In this document: piece after piece, positions 1 through 8,584 of the stretch
How positions within the stretch are numbered: position 1 is the first letter of the stretch
Layout of the letters: every line of letters begins with the position of its first letter
NCBI GenBank assembly: GCA_965243775.1
Contig: CBDEWF010000002.1
Coordinates: forward strand, 62,001 to 126,000
Origin: Sansalvadorimonas sp965243775
Lineage (GTDB): Bacteria; Pseudomonadota; Gammaproteobacteria; Pseudomonadales; Endozoicomonadaceae
Reading direction: 5' to 3'
Length of the DNA stretch: 64,000 nt
The notes under the pieces: model-generated
Told to the model about the DNA's origin: nothing
Seen by the model: the letters and a program-made list of their open reading frames with translations, nothing else
The model's database searches: none
Position numbers and translations under genes: made by a program

Positions 1-596
1 CTTAAAGGAGAGCCGGCATAACCCATCATCACCTGATGATGATTAGCTCTTACCCTCTCATCACTAACCTTTGGAGCTCCCGGGGCCTGTTTCTGCAGTG
101 CCACTTCTTTGCTGGCCGACTCCAGCTGTTCAGCTTTCTCCCGCCGACTGCCTACAAACTTTTGATCTTTTTCCACATACTGCTTTTGCAACCGGCCGGG
201 AGTTTGCTGAATCTGTTCCTGACCTTTTCTGTTCGTGACCATAAACACTTTGCCATAGCTCCCTTCCCCCAATTGCTGTTGTCGCTCAACATCATCAAGG
301 GTTGGGGCAGCTTTGACCTTTCCGGGAATAAACTCAGGAATCACAGACCGGGCCTGCTCTGCCCGAAGTATTGGCTGGCTTTGCTCTTGCTGTTCAGTCA
401 GAGAGGCAACAGATCTTTCATTGAGCCCTTTGCCAAACTGAGCAAGTATTTTTAACAGGTTTTTTAACAGCTGCTCTGCAGGAACTTTTTTGACATTCCT
501 GTGACCAAACACCCCACCCTTACCAACTGGCAGCGGTTCCCCTCTCACGGGCAGAGATGGAGTATGGATCGGTCCCAGGGACGGCTTTTCAGGCAT
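1..596 (-). CDS. eukaryotic-type protein kinase-like protein, 5' part only
   Basis: The reverse strand is open from an ATG at 594-596 to the window edge, 198 codons, with an in-frame TAA a few codons upstream of that ATG. Residues about 1-105 are Pro/Gln-rich and unlike a known domain. At residues 109-120 lies a protein-kinase glycine-rich loop, LGEGSYGKVFMV (G110, G112, G115). A later VALQK (K169) could be the ATP-anchoring VAIK lysine, separated by a charged Gln/Lys-rich insertion longer than usual. The catalytic HRD and DFG motifs would lie outside the window, so activity cannot be judged. There is no signal peptide. Ser/Thr kinases of this kind are common among effectors of host-associated bacteria. 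The kinase loop is seen; kinase function is inferred. Confidence 0.6.
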   Translation of the reverse strand, partial: MPEKPSLGPIHTPSLPVRGEPLPVGKGGVFGHRNVKKVPAEQLLKNLLKILAQFGKGLNERSVASLTEQQEQSQPILRAEQARSVIPEFIPGKVKAAPTLDDVERQQQLGEGSYGKVFMVTNRKGQEQIQQTPGRLQKQYVEKDQKFVGSRREKAEQLESASKEVALQKQAPGAPKVSDERVRANHHQVMMGYAGSPL

Positions 597-839
597 AGGG
601 TAACCCGCCACAGTGGCATCTTATCTGAAATATCGGTTTTACTGGCTAAACCATGACGAGAGAAGGCACAATTCACAACATCCACTATTTCAATGAAACT
701 GCCGAATCATAGTTGCTGCTTACCCTTTAGCTGCCTCAGAAAAATCAATACGGAACTGCATAAATCCCATAAAGCAGTTATGATATAGCGCAGCCGCCTG
801 CTGGCGGATATCTCTCAATCATTTCGGATTGCTAATCAC

Positions 840-1337
840 ATGGCTGTTATCCTGCACACCAACTTCGGTGATATCACTCTTGAACTTGATGCCGAAAAGG
901 CACCCAACACTGTTGCCAACTTCCTGGAATATGTGAAATCCGGCCATTACAGTAACACCATCTTCCATCGTGTTATCAACAACTTCATGATTCAGGGCGG
1001 AGGTATGGCCCCTGGCATGGAAGAGAAAACCACCGGCATTCCCATCAAGAACGAAGCTGATAACGGTCTCAAGAATGATACCGGCACCATCGCCATGGCC
1101 CGGACCATGGACCCTCACTCTGCCACCGCCCAGTTCTTTATCAATGTGGCCGATAATGACTTCCTGAATCATTCCTCTAAAACCTCCCAGGGCTGGGGCT
1201 ACGCAGTTTTTGGCAAGGTGACTGACGGCATGGGGGTCGTTGAAAAAATCAAGGGTGTGAAAACCGGCAGTTCCGGCTTCCATCAGGATGTTCCCACGGA
1301 AGAAGTGATCATCGAGTCTGCGGAAATTGTGGAGTAA
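840..1337 (+). CDS. ppiB: peptidyl-prolyl cis-trans isomerase B (cyclophilin)
   Basis: This 165-residue protein is a complete cytoplasmic cyclophilin, which isomerises Xaa-Pro bonds during protein folding. The family signatures are present: FHRVINNFMIQGG around residue 41, the AQFFINVADNDFLN active-site strand around residue 98, and YAVFGKVTDGMGVVEKI near the C-terminus. It starts directly at MAVILHTNFGDI with no signal peptide, which marks the cytoplasmic PpiB form rather than periplasmic PpiA. The stop is 3 bases before the lpxH start, so the two are probably co-transcribed; ppiB-lpxH adjacency is common in gammaproteobacteria. Confidence 0.97.
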   Translation: MAVILHTNFGDITLELDAEKAPNTVANFLEYVKSGHYSNTIFHRVINNFMIQGGGMAPGMEEKTTGIPIKNEADNGLKNDTGTIAMARTMDPHSATAQFFINVADNDFLNHSSKTSQGWGYAVFGKVTDGMGVVEKIKGVKTGSSGFHQDVPTEEVIIESAEIVE

Positions 1338-1340
1338 ACA

Positions 1341-2054
1341 TTGCGATCGCTGTTTATTTCCGATCTGCATCTAACTCCAGGACGTCCGGATATTACCCGG
1401 GCGTTTCTCTGCTTTCTTGAGCAGAACGCTCCTGCGGCAGAGAAACTCTATATTCTCGGTGATTTCTTTGAATACTGGATTGGCGATGATGTGATGGATG
1501 AATTCCATCTGCAGATTGCCGAAGCTCTGCGTAAGCTATCTGAACGTGGTGTTGAAATATTCTTTATGCATGGAAACCGGGACTTTCTGGTCGGCAACAG
1601 ATTTTGTGAGCTTTCCGGTTGTATCAGTCTCTCCGACCCAAGCTGTATTTCTCTGGGTGGTAAGCCTGTCGTTCTCGTTCATGGTGACAGCCTGTGCACA
1701 CTTGATGCAAGCTACATGAAATTCAGAAGAATTGTTCGCAACACTCTGATTCAAAAGCTATTTTTATCTCTCCCCAAAAAGATTCGCCGTCGACTGGCTG
1801 ACCGTCTGAGAGAGCGGAGCATGACCGCTGCCCGGGGCAAAAGCCTGTCCACCATGGATGTCACTCCGGATGCTGTAACTGATATTCTCAAACAGTATCA
1901 GTGTCAGACGCTTATTCATGGACATACCCATAAACCGGATGTTCACAATCTGGGAAGCGGCCTGCAACGTATTGTCCTGGGGGACTGGGATACCCATGGC
2001 TGGGTACTTGAACACGCCAATAATCAGTTTAATTTGAAAAAATTCGCTCTCTGA
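1341..2054 (+). CDS. lpxH: UDP-2,3-diacylglucosamine diphosphatase LpxH
   Basis: LpxH hydrolyses UDP-2,3-diacylglucosamine to lipid X and UMP, a step of lipid A synthesis at the inner membrane. The calcineurin-like metal ligands are all visible: D8 and H10 in FISDLHL, D41 in LGDFFEYW, N79 in HGNRDF, H114 in LVHGDS, and a C-terminal HGHTHKP. At 237 residues it matches the usual size. The start codon is TTG, placed 3 bases after ppiB; it keeps the conserved RSLFISDLHL N-terminus. Together with the PagL-like gene at the far end of the window, it shows a lipopolysaccharide-bearing organism. Confidence 0.96.
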   Translation: MRSLFISDLHLTPGRPDITRAFLCFLEQNAPAAEKLYILGDFFEYWIGDDVMDEFHLQIAEALRKLSERGVEIFFMHGNRDFLVGNRFCELSGCISLSDPSCISLGGKPVVLVHGDSLCTLDASYMKFRRIVRNTLIQKLFLSLPKKIRRRLADRLRERSMTAARGKSLSTMDVTPDAVTDILKQYQCQTLIHGHTHKPDVHNLGSGLQRIVLGDWDTHGWVLEHANNQFNLKKFAL

Positions 2055-2102
2055 ACAACTTCTATTTCTCTGTCTAATCTATGGGGTCCCAGCCTTAAAC
2101 GG

Positions 2103-3674
2103 ATGCCCCATTTGTTTCAACACTGCTACCTTCTTCCTGGCATTCTGCTTTTCTGCTCAATTTCCCTGGCAGAAGTACAAACCAGAAATGAGCTGTTCAG
2201 AGGTAATGGCGGAGAACCCCTCTCTCTTGACCCCCACTATATGAATGGCCCGAAAGAGGCAACACTGGCCTATGACCTTTTTGAGGGACTGACCACCTAC
2301 GACTCAGAGGGAAAACTCACTCCCGGACAGGCTGAAAGCTGGCACACTGAAAACAAGGGGCTCATCTGGACCTTCAGATTAAGGTCGGGATTGAAGTGGT
2401 CGGATGGAACACCACTGACAGCAGGAGATTTTGAGTACAGTTTCAAGCGGCTTGCCAATCCTGAAACCGGTGCGGTATACCCCTGGTTTTTGGAGACACT
2501 GGAGATAAAAAACGCCCATGACATTATTAACGGCCATCAACCACCTGAAAAGCTCGGCGTAAAGGCCGTATCCGACACGAATCTGGAAATTTATCTCGAG
2601 CAACCTGTTAGCTATCTACCTGAACTCCTTGCTTTTTATGGATTTCTTCCAGTACCTGAACACAGTATCAACCGTTGGAGAGAGCAATGGACCATGCCTG
2701 AGAAAGGCGTCTATAACGGAGCTTTCAGGCTCCAGAACTGGAAGGTTAATGAAAGCATCAGGCTGTCCAGAAACCCCTACTATCGCAGCAACCACACCAC
2801 CAGGCTTGATGCCGTCACCTATATCACCAGTGGTGATGAGCTCTCGCAATATCGTGCCGGCCATATCGACATGATGGGAACCCTGAAAAAGGAACAGGAA
2901 GACTGGGCCCGGAAGAATGACCCAATACACCTTTATTACGAACCCTGGATGTCAGTTACTTTCCTGTTTATTAACCTGAAGATTCCTCAATTTCAGAACA
3001 GTAGCAGTCGGCAGGCTCTTGCCTTAAGCCTGGACAGGGAGATTATAGCCTCGAGCGGCAGTGCCGGAATGGCGCAGCCAGCCTGGCAGGTTGTCCCACC
3101 AAACTTTCCAGACTTCAAACCCGGGAAGACTGAACTTCTGCAAATGCCTCTGCCTGATCGAATTAACAAGGCCAGGTCATTAAACCGGATTAAGGAACTG
3201 ACTATCACCTATTGCAGCCATTTTTCTTCTAACAAAGCGGTTGCAATATCGGTTGCCCAACAATGGAGTAAGCACCTTGGAATCAAGATTCACCTTCTTG
3301 GACATGAGCAGAAACACTATCTCGAGCAACTTGAACACAGTAATTACCAGGTCGCCGTTACCAGATGGGTTGGCCCCTATGAAGATCCCCTTTCCCTGCT
3401 GAATATTTTCAAAAGCTCATCCCCTCACAACCGGTGCAGCTATCAGTCGCCAGAGTTCGACAAAATACTCAGAATGGCCCGCACAACTCCAGCTGAACAG
3501 ATCGGGAAAAAGATGGATATCTGTTCAGCTCTGGAGGAGTTACTAATGAAGGACGTGCCGGTTATACCGGTTATTCATTCACAGAACAGCCGCCTGATCA
3601 GTGACCGGGTTCATGGCTATACCGGCAAAAATATCATGGGCCGGATTTACAGCCGTCACCTGTACCTGAGGTGA
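2103..3674 (+). CDS. oligopeptide ABC transporter periplasmic binding protein (OppA-like)
   Basis: A 523-residue periplasmic solute-binding protein of the SBP_bac_5 family, which delivers peptides to an Opp/Dpp-type ABC transporter. The N-terminus is a Sec signal peptide (hydrophobic core LLPGILLFCSISLA). The mature part opens with the family pattern GGEPLSLDPHY...ATLAYDLFEGLTTYD, followed by WTFRLRSGLKWSDGTPLTAGDF, both typical of OppA. No permease or ATPase genes lie next to it, so it is either an orphan binding protein or works with a transporter encoded elsewhere. It lies 48 bases after lpxH on the same strand. Peptide specificity cannot be read from the sequence. Confidence 0.9.
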   Translation: MPHLFQHCYLLPGILLFCSISLAEVQTRNELFRGNGGEPLSLDPHYMNGPKEATLAYDLFEGLTTYDSEGKLTPGQAESWHTENKGLIWTFRLRSGLKWSDGTPLTAGDFEYSFKRLANPETGAVYPWFLETLEIKNAHDIINGHQPPEKLGVKAVSDTNLEIYLEQPVSYLPELLAFYGFLPVPEHSINRWREQWTMPEKGVYNGAFRLQNWKVNESIRLSRNPYYRSNHTTRLDAVTYITSGDELSQYRAGHIDMMGTLKKEQEDWARKNDPIHLYYEPWMSVTFLFINLKIPQFQNSSSRQALALSLDREIIASSGSAGMAQPAWQVVPPNFPDFKPGKTELLQMPLPDRINKARSLNRIKELTITYCSHFSSNKAVAISVAQQWSKHLGIKIHLLGHEQKHYLEQLEHSNYQVAVTRWVGPYEDPLSLLNIFKSSSPHNRCSYQSPEFDKILRMARTTPAEQIGKKMDICSALEELLMKDVPVIPVIHSQNSRLISDRVHGYTGKNIMGRIYSRHLYLR

Positions 3675-3711
3675 ATCTCCCACATTTTGTCTACTCTTTC
3701 CTGCTTTCCTA

Positions 3712-3872
3712 CCCGGATATTTCATAAACTGCCCTAAATATCACTATGGGCCTTATCATTCTAAGGATTTTGGCGAAAGCGAGCCGTGGCGGTGAGTACG
3801 GTCGACTGAGTCAAAATCCTTAGAGCGGCAAGGAGCAAGTGAGACCGGGAGCATGTTTATGAAATATCCGGG
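3712..3872. repeat. nested inverted-repeat element (161 bp)
   Basis: The outer arms are perfect 18-bp inverted repeats: CCCGGATATTTCATAAAC at 3712-3729 and its complement at 3855-3872. A second perfect 12-bp pair sits inside: CTAAGGATTTTG at 3761-3772 against CAAAATCCTTAG at 3812-3823. The element fills the space between the peptide-binding protein and the M23 peptidase. A diverged copy of its right half occurs at 27816-27885, so it is a dispersed element, perhaps a MITE or REP-like sequence. No coding capacity is seen. Confidence 0.75.
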
Positions 3873-3891
3873 CTAACATTGGAACAGAATT

Positions 3892-4749
3892 ATGACAAAA
3901 CCGGGCTGCCTGCTAATGACGATATTGGCTCTGCCATCTTTTGCTGATATACCTGCCATCATCCAGAATATCCACTGTGGTGAGGCACTATTTCTGACTC
4001 TGCCGAAAAACTTCAGTGGCTGCACTCTGGTTCATGGTGACCAGCAACACTCTATCTTTTCACACCCTAACAAGGAGCAGTTGTCCGTAGCTGTATTGGC
4101 CGCCTCCCTGAATGCCACCGATAAGGGACAAAAGATAGGGGTTTCCTGCCCTGACAGCAGTCACCACAAGGCTCTGGTTGAACTCACTCTGATTGAACCC
4201 GACTATCCGGTTGAACCCCTTTCAGTCAATCCAGATCTGGTGACCCCTCCAGAGCATGCCCGTAAACGCATTGACAAGGAACGTATTGAGATTCAACGTG
4301 CGTTAACCTGCCAGCACCCGGAAAACCCGCTGACATCAGCATTTACGCTACCTGTCCCTCTTAAAAAGGTAACCAGCCCATTCGGTATCCGCAGACTGTA
4401 TAACAATCAACTGAAAAGCCGTCACACTGGTGTCGATTTCCGGGCAGCTACCGGTACGCCTGTCTGTGCTCCCCATTCTGGGACTGTTAAGATGGCTCAG
4501 GAAAACTGGTACACCGGCGGGCATATTATTCTTGAACATGGCTGGGGCATTACCAGCAGCTACTTCCACCTCTCTGAGCTTTTGGTCAAGGTTGGGGATC
4601 AGGTCAGGCTGGGGCAGCAGATTGCATTATCCGGTGCTACGGGCCGGGTTACCGGCCCACATCTTCATTGGGGTATTCATGTCCATGGAACACCGGTCAA
4701 CCCCATGCAGTTTGTTCTGGATTCGATAGCACTGTTCTCAGGACTGTAA
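3892..4749 (+). CDS. M23 family metallopeptidase (LytM/lysostaphin-like), exported
   Basis: A 285-residue protein with a short N-terminal hydrophobic stretch ending in LPSFAD, likely a signal peptide. The C-terminal half is a peptidase M23 domain. Its zinc ligands are visible: H178 and D182 in HTGVDF, and H257 with H259 in GPHLHW. Members cut peptide cross-links of peptidoglycan or act as activators of amidases; with all ligands present, this one is predicted to be active. Residues 20-140 resemble no domain I recognise. The ATG was chosen because it gives the signal peptide. It converges with creA. Confidence 0.9.
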   Translation: MTKPGCLLMTILALPSFADIPAIIQNIHCGEALFLTLPKNFSGCTLVHGDQQHSIFSHPNKEQLSVAVLAASLNATDKGQKIGVSCPDSSHHKALVELTLIEPDYPVEPLSVNPDLVTPPEHARKRIDKERIEIQRALTCQHPENPLTSAFTLPVPLKKVTSPFGIRRLYNNQLKSRHTGVDFRAATGTPVCAPHSGTVKMAQENWYTGGHIILEHGWGITSSYFHLSELLVKVGDQVRLGQQIALSGATGRVTGPHLHWGIHVHGTPVNPMQFVLDSIALFSGL

Positions 4750-4759
4750 CCCTTTTTGA

Positions 4760-5221
4760 TTAACCCCCATCACTTCCCTGCTTGGCTACGCGCAGGAACA
4801 CAGTGGCAATATCATGTTTATCACTGGCTCCATCCGTTTTCTGCGAGTAACTGATATAAATCACTTTGCTATTTTTCCTGTCCCAGATCCGGGCAACTTT
4901 CTGCTTTTTGGTCGCAACACTCATAGATCGCTCAAAAACGATTTCTTTTTTCTCACGCCCCTTAACTTCAGCAATCATCTCTTGGGTAACGGGAGCTGTC
5001 TGGTAGCAGGCAAGCCCCATATCTGATGGGTTCGCAGCGGAGAAATTGGAATGAACATGACTGACATAGCAGGACACCCCTTTCAATACAGGATCCTGAA
5101 AATGTTCAACAATAATTTTCTTTTGCGCCAGAAAACCAAGGTTAACAGTCGCAACCTCTTCTGCCATTGCAGGAAACGAAATCAGCAATGCAAATATCAT
5201 CATCCATGATGGTTTTTTCAT
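4760..5221 (-). CDS. creA: CreA family periplasmic protein
   Basis: A 153-residue exported protein with a clear signal peptide (MKKPSWMMIFALLISFPAMA, cleavage before EE). The mature part keeps the CreA pattern: IIVEHFQDPVLKGVSCYVS near the start, then SDMGLACYQTAPV, a VFERSMSV strand and RIWDRKNSKVIYISYS. CreA is a small conserved proteobacterial protein of unknown biochemical role, first named from the E. coli creABCD locus. No creBCD genes are adjacent here. The gene converges with the M23 peptidase, 10 bases between stops. Confidence 0.9.
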   Translation of the reverse strand: MKKPSWMMIFALLISFPAMAEEVATVNLGFLAQKKIIVEHFQDPVLKGVSCYVSHVHSNFSAANPSDMGLACYQTAPVTQEMIAEVKGREKKEIVFERSMSVATKKQKVARIWDRKNSKVIYISYSQKTDGASDKHDIATVFLRVAKQGSDGG

Positions 5222-5300
5222 TTATCTGTCCATAGTCAGGTTGGAGGAAAGAATTTCAGTAACATTAAATGCACTATAGTTCACTCCACCTGCCATGATT

Positions 5301-6035
5301 TTATGGTGTTGTCGACACCACTCTGGCGGGTACACCGCTATGAAAATGAAACTCTTTGTCTTCTGATTCCATTGCGTCTCTGTCAACTTCTGCAAACACC
5401 CGCACCCTGTCGGCCAGGTCATATCCGGCAGCATCCATCGCCAGTTTGAGATAATCCTGAAAATGCCGGGCCTCAGATTTCAACAGAGAGAGATAAAATT
5501 TGCCCAAATCATCATCCAGATAAGGAGCCAATGCCTCAAACCGCTCACAGCTGCGGGCTTCAATGAAGGCACCCACAACAAGGGTATCAATCATGCGCTC
5601 AGGCTCATGGGTGCGTACAGAAGCACGCATCAAGCCCGCATAACGGGACGCATTGATCGGACGATAAACAATACCCCGCTTATTCATCAGGGTCAGCACC
5701 TGCTCAAAGTGGCGCAACTCTTCCCTTGCCAGTCTGGACATCTTGTTCAACAACTCAATATGTTCGGTATAGCGAAACATCAAATTGAGTGCCGTTGCCG
5801 CCGCCTTCTTCTCCCGTAAAGTATCATTTTTACTATCTGCTGGCTTTCCATACTTCCTCATTAACGACATAGCTGAAGCTGCCGCTTTGAACTCATTGTT
5901 CAAATGGTCAATTAGCAGTATTTCAAGGTTATCCGGCTTAATAGCTTCCTGCACCCAAGCATCTGGCGTCCGACACAGAAGAATATCGTTGTACGTCATA
6001 GCGGAAACGGGGTGATTTTGCTTGTCGTTTTTCAC
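5301..6035 (-). CDS. miaE: tRNA-(ms[2]io[6]A)-hydroxylase MiaE
   Basis: MiaE is a non-haem di-iron monooxygenase that hydroxylates the isopentenyl group of ms2i6A37 in tRNAs reading UNN codons. The protein is a ferritin-like helical bundle of 244 residues. Likely iron ligands lie in the segments LLIDHLNNEFKAA, MSRLAREELRHFEQVL, VVGAFIEARSCERFEAL and LLKSEARHFQDYL, giving the family's paired E/ExxH patterns. The start is a GTG at 6035 preceded by a GGAGGT ribosome-binding site at good spacing; an internal ATG at 5999 is a weaker alternative. An IS4 element begins about 110 bases upstream. Confidence 0.93.
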   Translation of the reverse strand: MKNDKQNHPVSAMTYNDILLCRTPDAWVQEAIKPDNLEILLIDHLNNEFKAAASAMSLMRKYGKPADSKNDTLREKKAAATALNLMFRYTEHIELLNKMSRLAREELRHFEQVLTLMNKRGIVYRPINASRYAGLMRASVRTHEPERMIDTLVVGAFIEARSCERFEALAPYLDDDLGKFYLSLLKSEARHFQDYLKLAMDAAGYDLADRVRVFAEVDRDAMESEDKEFHFHSGVPARVVSTTP

Positions 6036-6144
6036 TTTCTGATGACCTCCGAATTTCCATCAACCGATATGTCTAAAACTGACTCATTACAAGTGCAAAG
6101 CAGCCATACCGATAGATTCTTCAGAAATGGAATAAATCATAGCG

Positions 6145-7322
6145 CTCTGTACACGACAAAAAAGTGAGCTGGCAACGTAGCAAAGCTGCTATGAAAGGCT
6201 GTGCAAAAAAACCATCGGAAGCAGCCATGGACATTACCAGCTCACTCTCCCAGCAGATTAAGCCATATCTCGCTCTAAGCAAGCCGCGGCTTGAGCTTAT
6301 TTCCATCTTGGTCATCAGCATTATTCAGTTGCGAACAGTGAATCTTACCCGCCTTGCCGCAAACTTCCCGGGTTTTGCTCAAACAGAGTCCTGCTATCGC
6401 CGTATACAGAATTTTTTCCAGAAGGTCTCCCTCGATACAGTCACTCTCGCCAAACTTATAGCCTGTTTGTTCGGCCCCGAAGGGCCTTGGAAGCTCAGCA
6501 TGGATCGAACAACATGGATGCTGGGACGATCCAAGTTCAACATTCTTTATCTGGCCATTAACTACAAAGGTATGGCTATACCCCTGTTGTGGGTCATGCT
6601 CGACAAGAAGGGCAACTCGAATACTCAGGAGCGCATTGATCTACTGAACTTGTTTCTGGACATCTTCCCTGACCAGAAAGTAGAGCGCCTTATGGCAGAC
6701 AGGGAGTTCAAAGGAAAGAAATGGCTGGGTTACCTGGTCGAATATAACTGGCCGTTCTGCCTTCGGATTCCAGTGAATACCCAGATACCCAACAAGCATC
6801 AAAACCGCCTGCTGCCTGTTCGGCGCATCTTCACCATAAAGGCTGATGAACACATGGTGATACGCAAGCCTCGTAAGGTGTGGGGGCATACAGTTTATCT
6901 TGCTGCTGCTCGGTCTGAGAAAGGTCTTATGGCTCTCATTTGTCAGGCAGACCCTGAACGTGCTGTTCAGGACTACCTGGAAAGGTGGCAGATAGAAACC
7001 ATGTTCCAGTCTCTGAAAGGACGCGGGTTTAACATGGAGGAAACACACCTCACCAAGTTGGATAGAGCCTCAAAGCTACTGGGCATTCTGGCTATCGCTT
7101 TTGTCTGGTGTTACAAGACCGGCGAGTGGGTAAATGAGGAGAAACCTATTCGCACCAAGAAACACGGCAGGAAGGCCAAGAGCCTCTTCAGAGCCGGACT
7201 GGACAGGCTTCAGCGCACACTCGGCCACGTTGACCAATGGTTCAGTGATGCGCTTCAGTTTATAGCGTGACTCTTCGAACCCAGGCTGGTACTGGGCTCG
7301 TGAGGAATTGTCGTGTACAGAG
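6145..7322 (+). mobile_element. IS4-family insertion sequence, copy 1
   Basis: The element is bounded by 15-bp terminal inverted repeats, CTCTGTACACGACAA at 6145-6159 and its complement at 7308-7322, for a length of 1178 bp. It carries one transposase gene. A nearly identical copy in the opposite orientation lies at 13160-14339. I see no direct target duplication flanking this copy, unlike copy 2, so it may have lost one flank by recombination. Confidence 0.9.
6164..7270 (+). CDS. IS4-family transposase
   Basis: DDE transposase of 368 residues. The IS4 signature Y-x2-R-x3-E-x6-K is complete in YLERWQIETMFQSLKG; candidate acidic residues lie in SMDRTTWML and LMADREFKG. It differs from copy 2 at only a few residues over the shared region. 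The N-terminus is uncertain. The longest frame starts at a GTG at 6164, but a one-base length difference in an A-run near 6200 puts the two copies in different frames before the shared MDI start (6227 here). The stop TGA is also specific to this copy; copy 2 reads on 11 residues. It is likely active or recently active. Confidence 0.92.
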   Translation: MSWQRSKAAMKGCAKKPSEAAMDITSSLSQQIKPYLALSKPRLELISILVISIIQLRTVNLTRLAANFPGFAQTESCYRRIQNFFQKVSLDTVTLAKLIACLFGPEGPWKLSMDRTTWMLGRSKFNILYLAINYKGMAIPLLWVMLDKKGNSNTQERIDLLNLFLDIFPDQKVERLMADREFKGKKWLGYLVEYNWPFCLRIPVNTQIPNKHQNRLLPVRRIFTIKADEHMVIRKPRKVWGHTVYLAAARSEKGLMALICQADPERAVQDYLERWQIETMFQSLKGRGFNMEETHLTKLDRASKLLGILAIAFVWCYKTGEWVNEEKPIRTKKHGRKAKSLFRAGLDRLQRTLGHVDQWFSDALQFIA

Positions 7323-7584
7323 GTTATTTTGAAAAGTTTTTTTGGTAACTCCAGCAACTGCCTCTTATCTGTCCCCTCATAATCTCTCTGGCGAGTATAC
7401 CATTGGCCCTGCACTGTCCGGCTCCTATTCCTGAAAAACTACAACTGCCGCAACTAACCGCCAACAGTGGCAAACGGACGTTTGTCAGACATCAGTATTA
7501 ATGTTACAAATCAAATGCCTAGGGATAATCTTTTTCAAGCATTGATCACAAGAATAATAATCTGCTCAATCTCAGGAGATCACC

Positions 7585-8446
7585 ATGCGAACTTTGACTA
7601 AGATACTGGTGGTTGTCGACACCCGCTTAGAAACAAACATTGCCCTGAACAGAGCACGTTTACTGGCAAAGGCAACAGATAAACCTATTTTTGCAGTGGC
7701 ACCGAATCCCCGCTCCAACTCTGCCTCTCAGGCAAGCCTTGATGCAATGCTCGCCCCGCTGAAAGAGGAAGGTCTGGATGTTTCAGGTCAGGAAATCTGG
7801 CACAACGGGTAGTGGAAACCATCAGCCACGTTGCAGAACTGGAAGGCTGCAACCTTATTATCAAGGCTGCCAAGACCTCCACCCCTATCACCAATCTCAT
7901 TTCCACTCCTGAAGACTGGACCCTGTTGCGCCAATGCCAGGAACCTGTACTACTGGTGCACCATGATAACAGCTGGATGGATGGCCGGGTTCTGGCTGCC
8001 ATCGATGCCTGTCCCAATGACAGTGAACACCAGGTACTGAACGGCGTCATCCTTGAATATGCTGCCGCTATCGCTGGTCTGTCTGACTCAGAGTGCCATA
8101 TCGGTTCTGCTCACCCTGGAACCAACCACTCCGGTGACGATCCGATCAGTAAATCTTCTGCGGATGCCCGTGTCCGTTATGAACAGCAGTGTCAACACTG
8201 GCCAAGCGCTTCGCCATACCCGACGAACATATCCATGTTGAGGAAGGGCCTGCAGAAGCTTTTATTCCCAACCTTTGCAAACGTATCAACACCAGCCTCC
8301 TGGTTATGGGAACCGTTGCCCATACCAGCCTGACCGTCAGCCTGATGGGTGATACAGCAGAGCAGATTCTGAACAACATCAATACAGATGTGCTGTGTGT
8401 AAAGCCACTTGATGTCATGGAACCCCTTGAAAAGCTGATGAACTGA
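7585..8446 (+). pseudogene. uspE: universal stress protein UspE, two frame breaks
   Basis: Three consecutive frames together give a two-domain universal stress protein like E. coli UspE (about 316 residues). Frame 1 (7585-7812) ends after GQEIWHNG at a TAG. Frame 3 then resumes with VVETISHVAELEGCNLIIKAA and covers the PEDWTLLRQCQEPVLLVHHD segment. A second break near 8189 leads to STLAKRFAIPDEHIHVEEGP and the second-domain nucleotide-loop region LLVMGTVAHTSLTVSLMGDTAEQILN. The protein order is intact, so only one or two bases are changed at each break. Either the gene is recently inactivated or the sequence carries errors. A good ribosome-binding site (CAGGAG) precedes the ATG. Confidence 0.85.
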
Positions 8447-8520
8447 TAGAGATTCGGGCCAATATATCGATCTGATCAATACAGGACAAACAGTCCATCT
8501 CTGCCTAAACTGCTCCTGCC

Positions 8521-8542
8521 ATCCCCCGCAATAGCGGGGGAT
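8521..8542 (+). terminator. hairpin downstream of uspE
   Basis: A perfect 9-bp GC-rich stem, ATCCCCCGC (8521-8529) and its complement (8534-8542), with a 4-base loop. The following T-run is weak (GGCGTTTC), so termination is plausible but not certain. Confidence 0.55.
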
Positions 8543-8584
8543 GGCGTTTCTACGGCAAGAGGTTGAAGTTATTGAGGTTACTGT

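Noticed and set aside
36..455. 139-codon forward frame at the left edge
   Set aside because: It lies opposite the kinase-like frame, which carries a recognisable glycine-rich loop and a proper start.
819..1370. 183-codon antisense frame over ppiB
   Set aside because: ppiB is unmistakable on the plus strand; the antisense frame has no recognisable motif.
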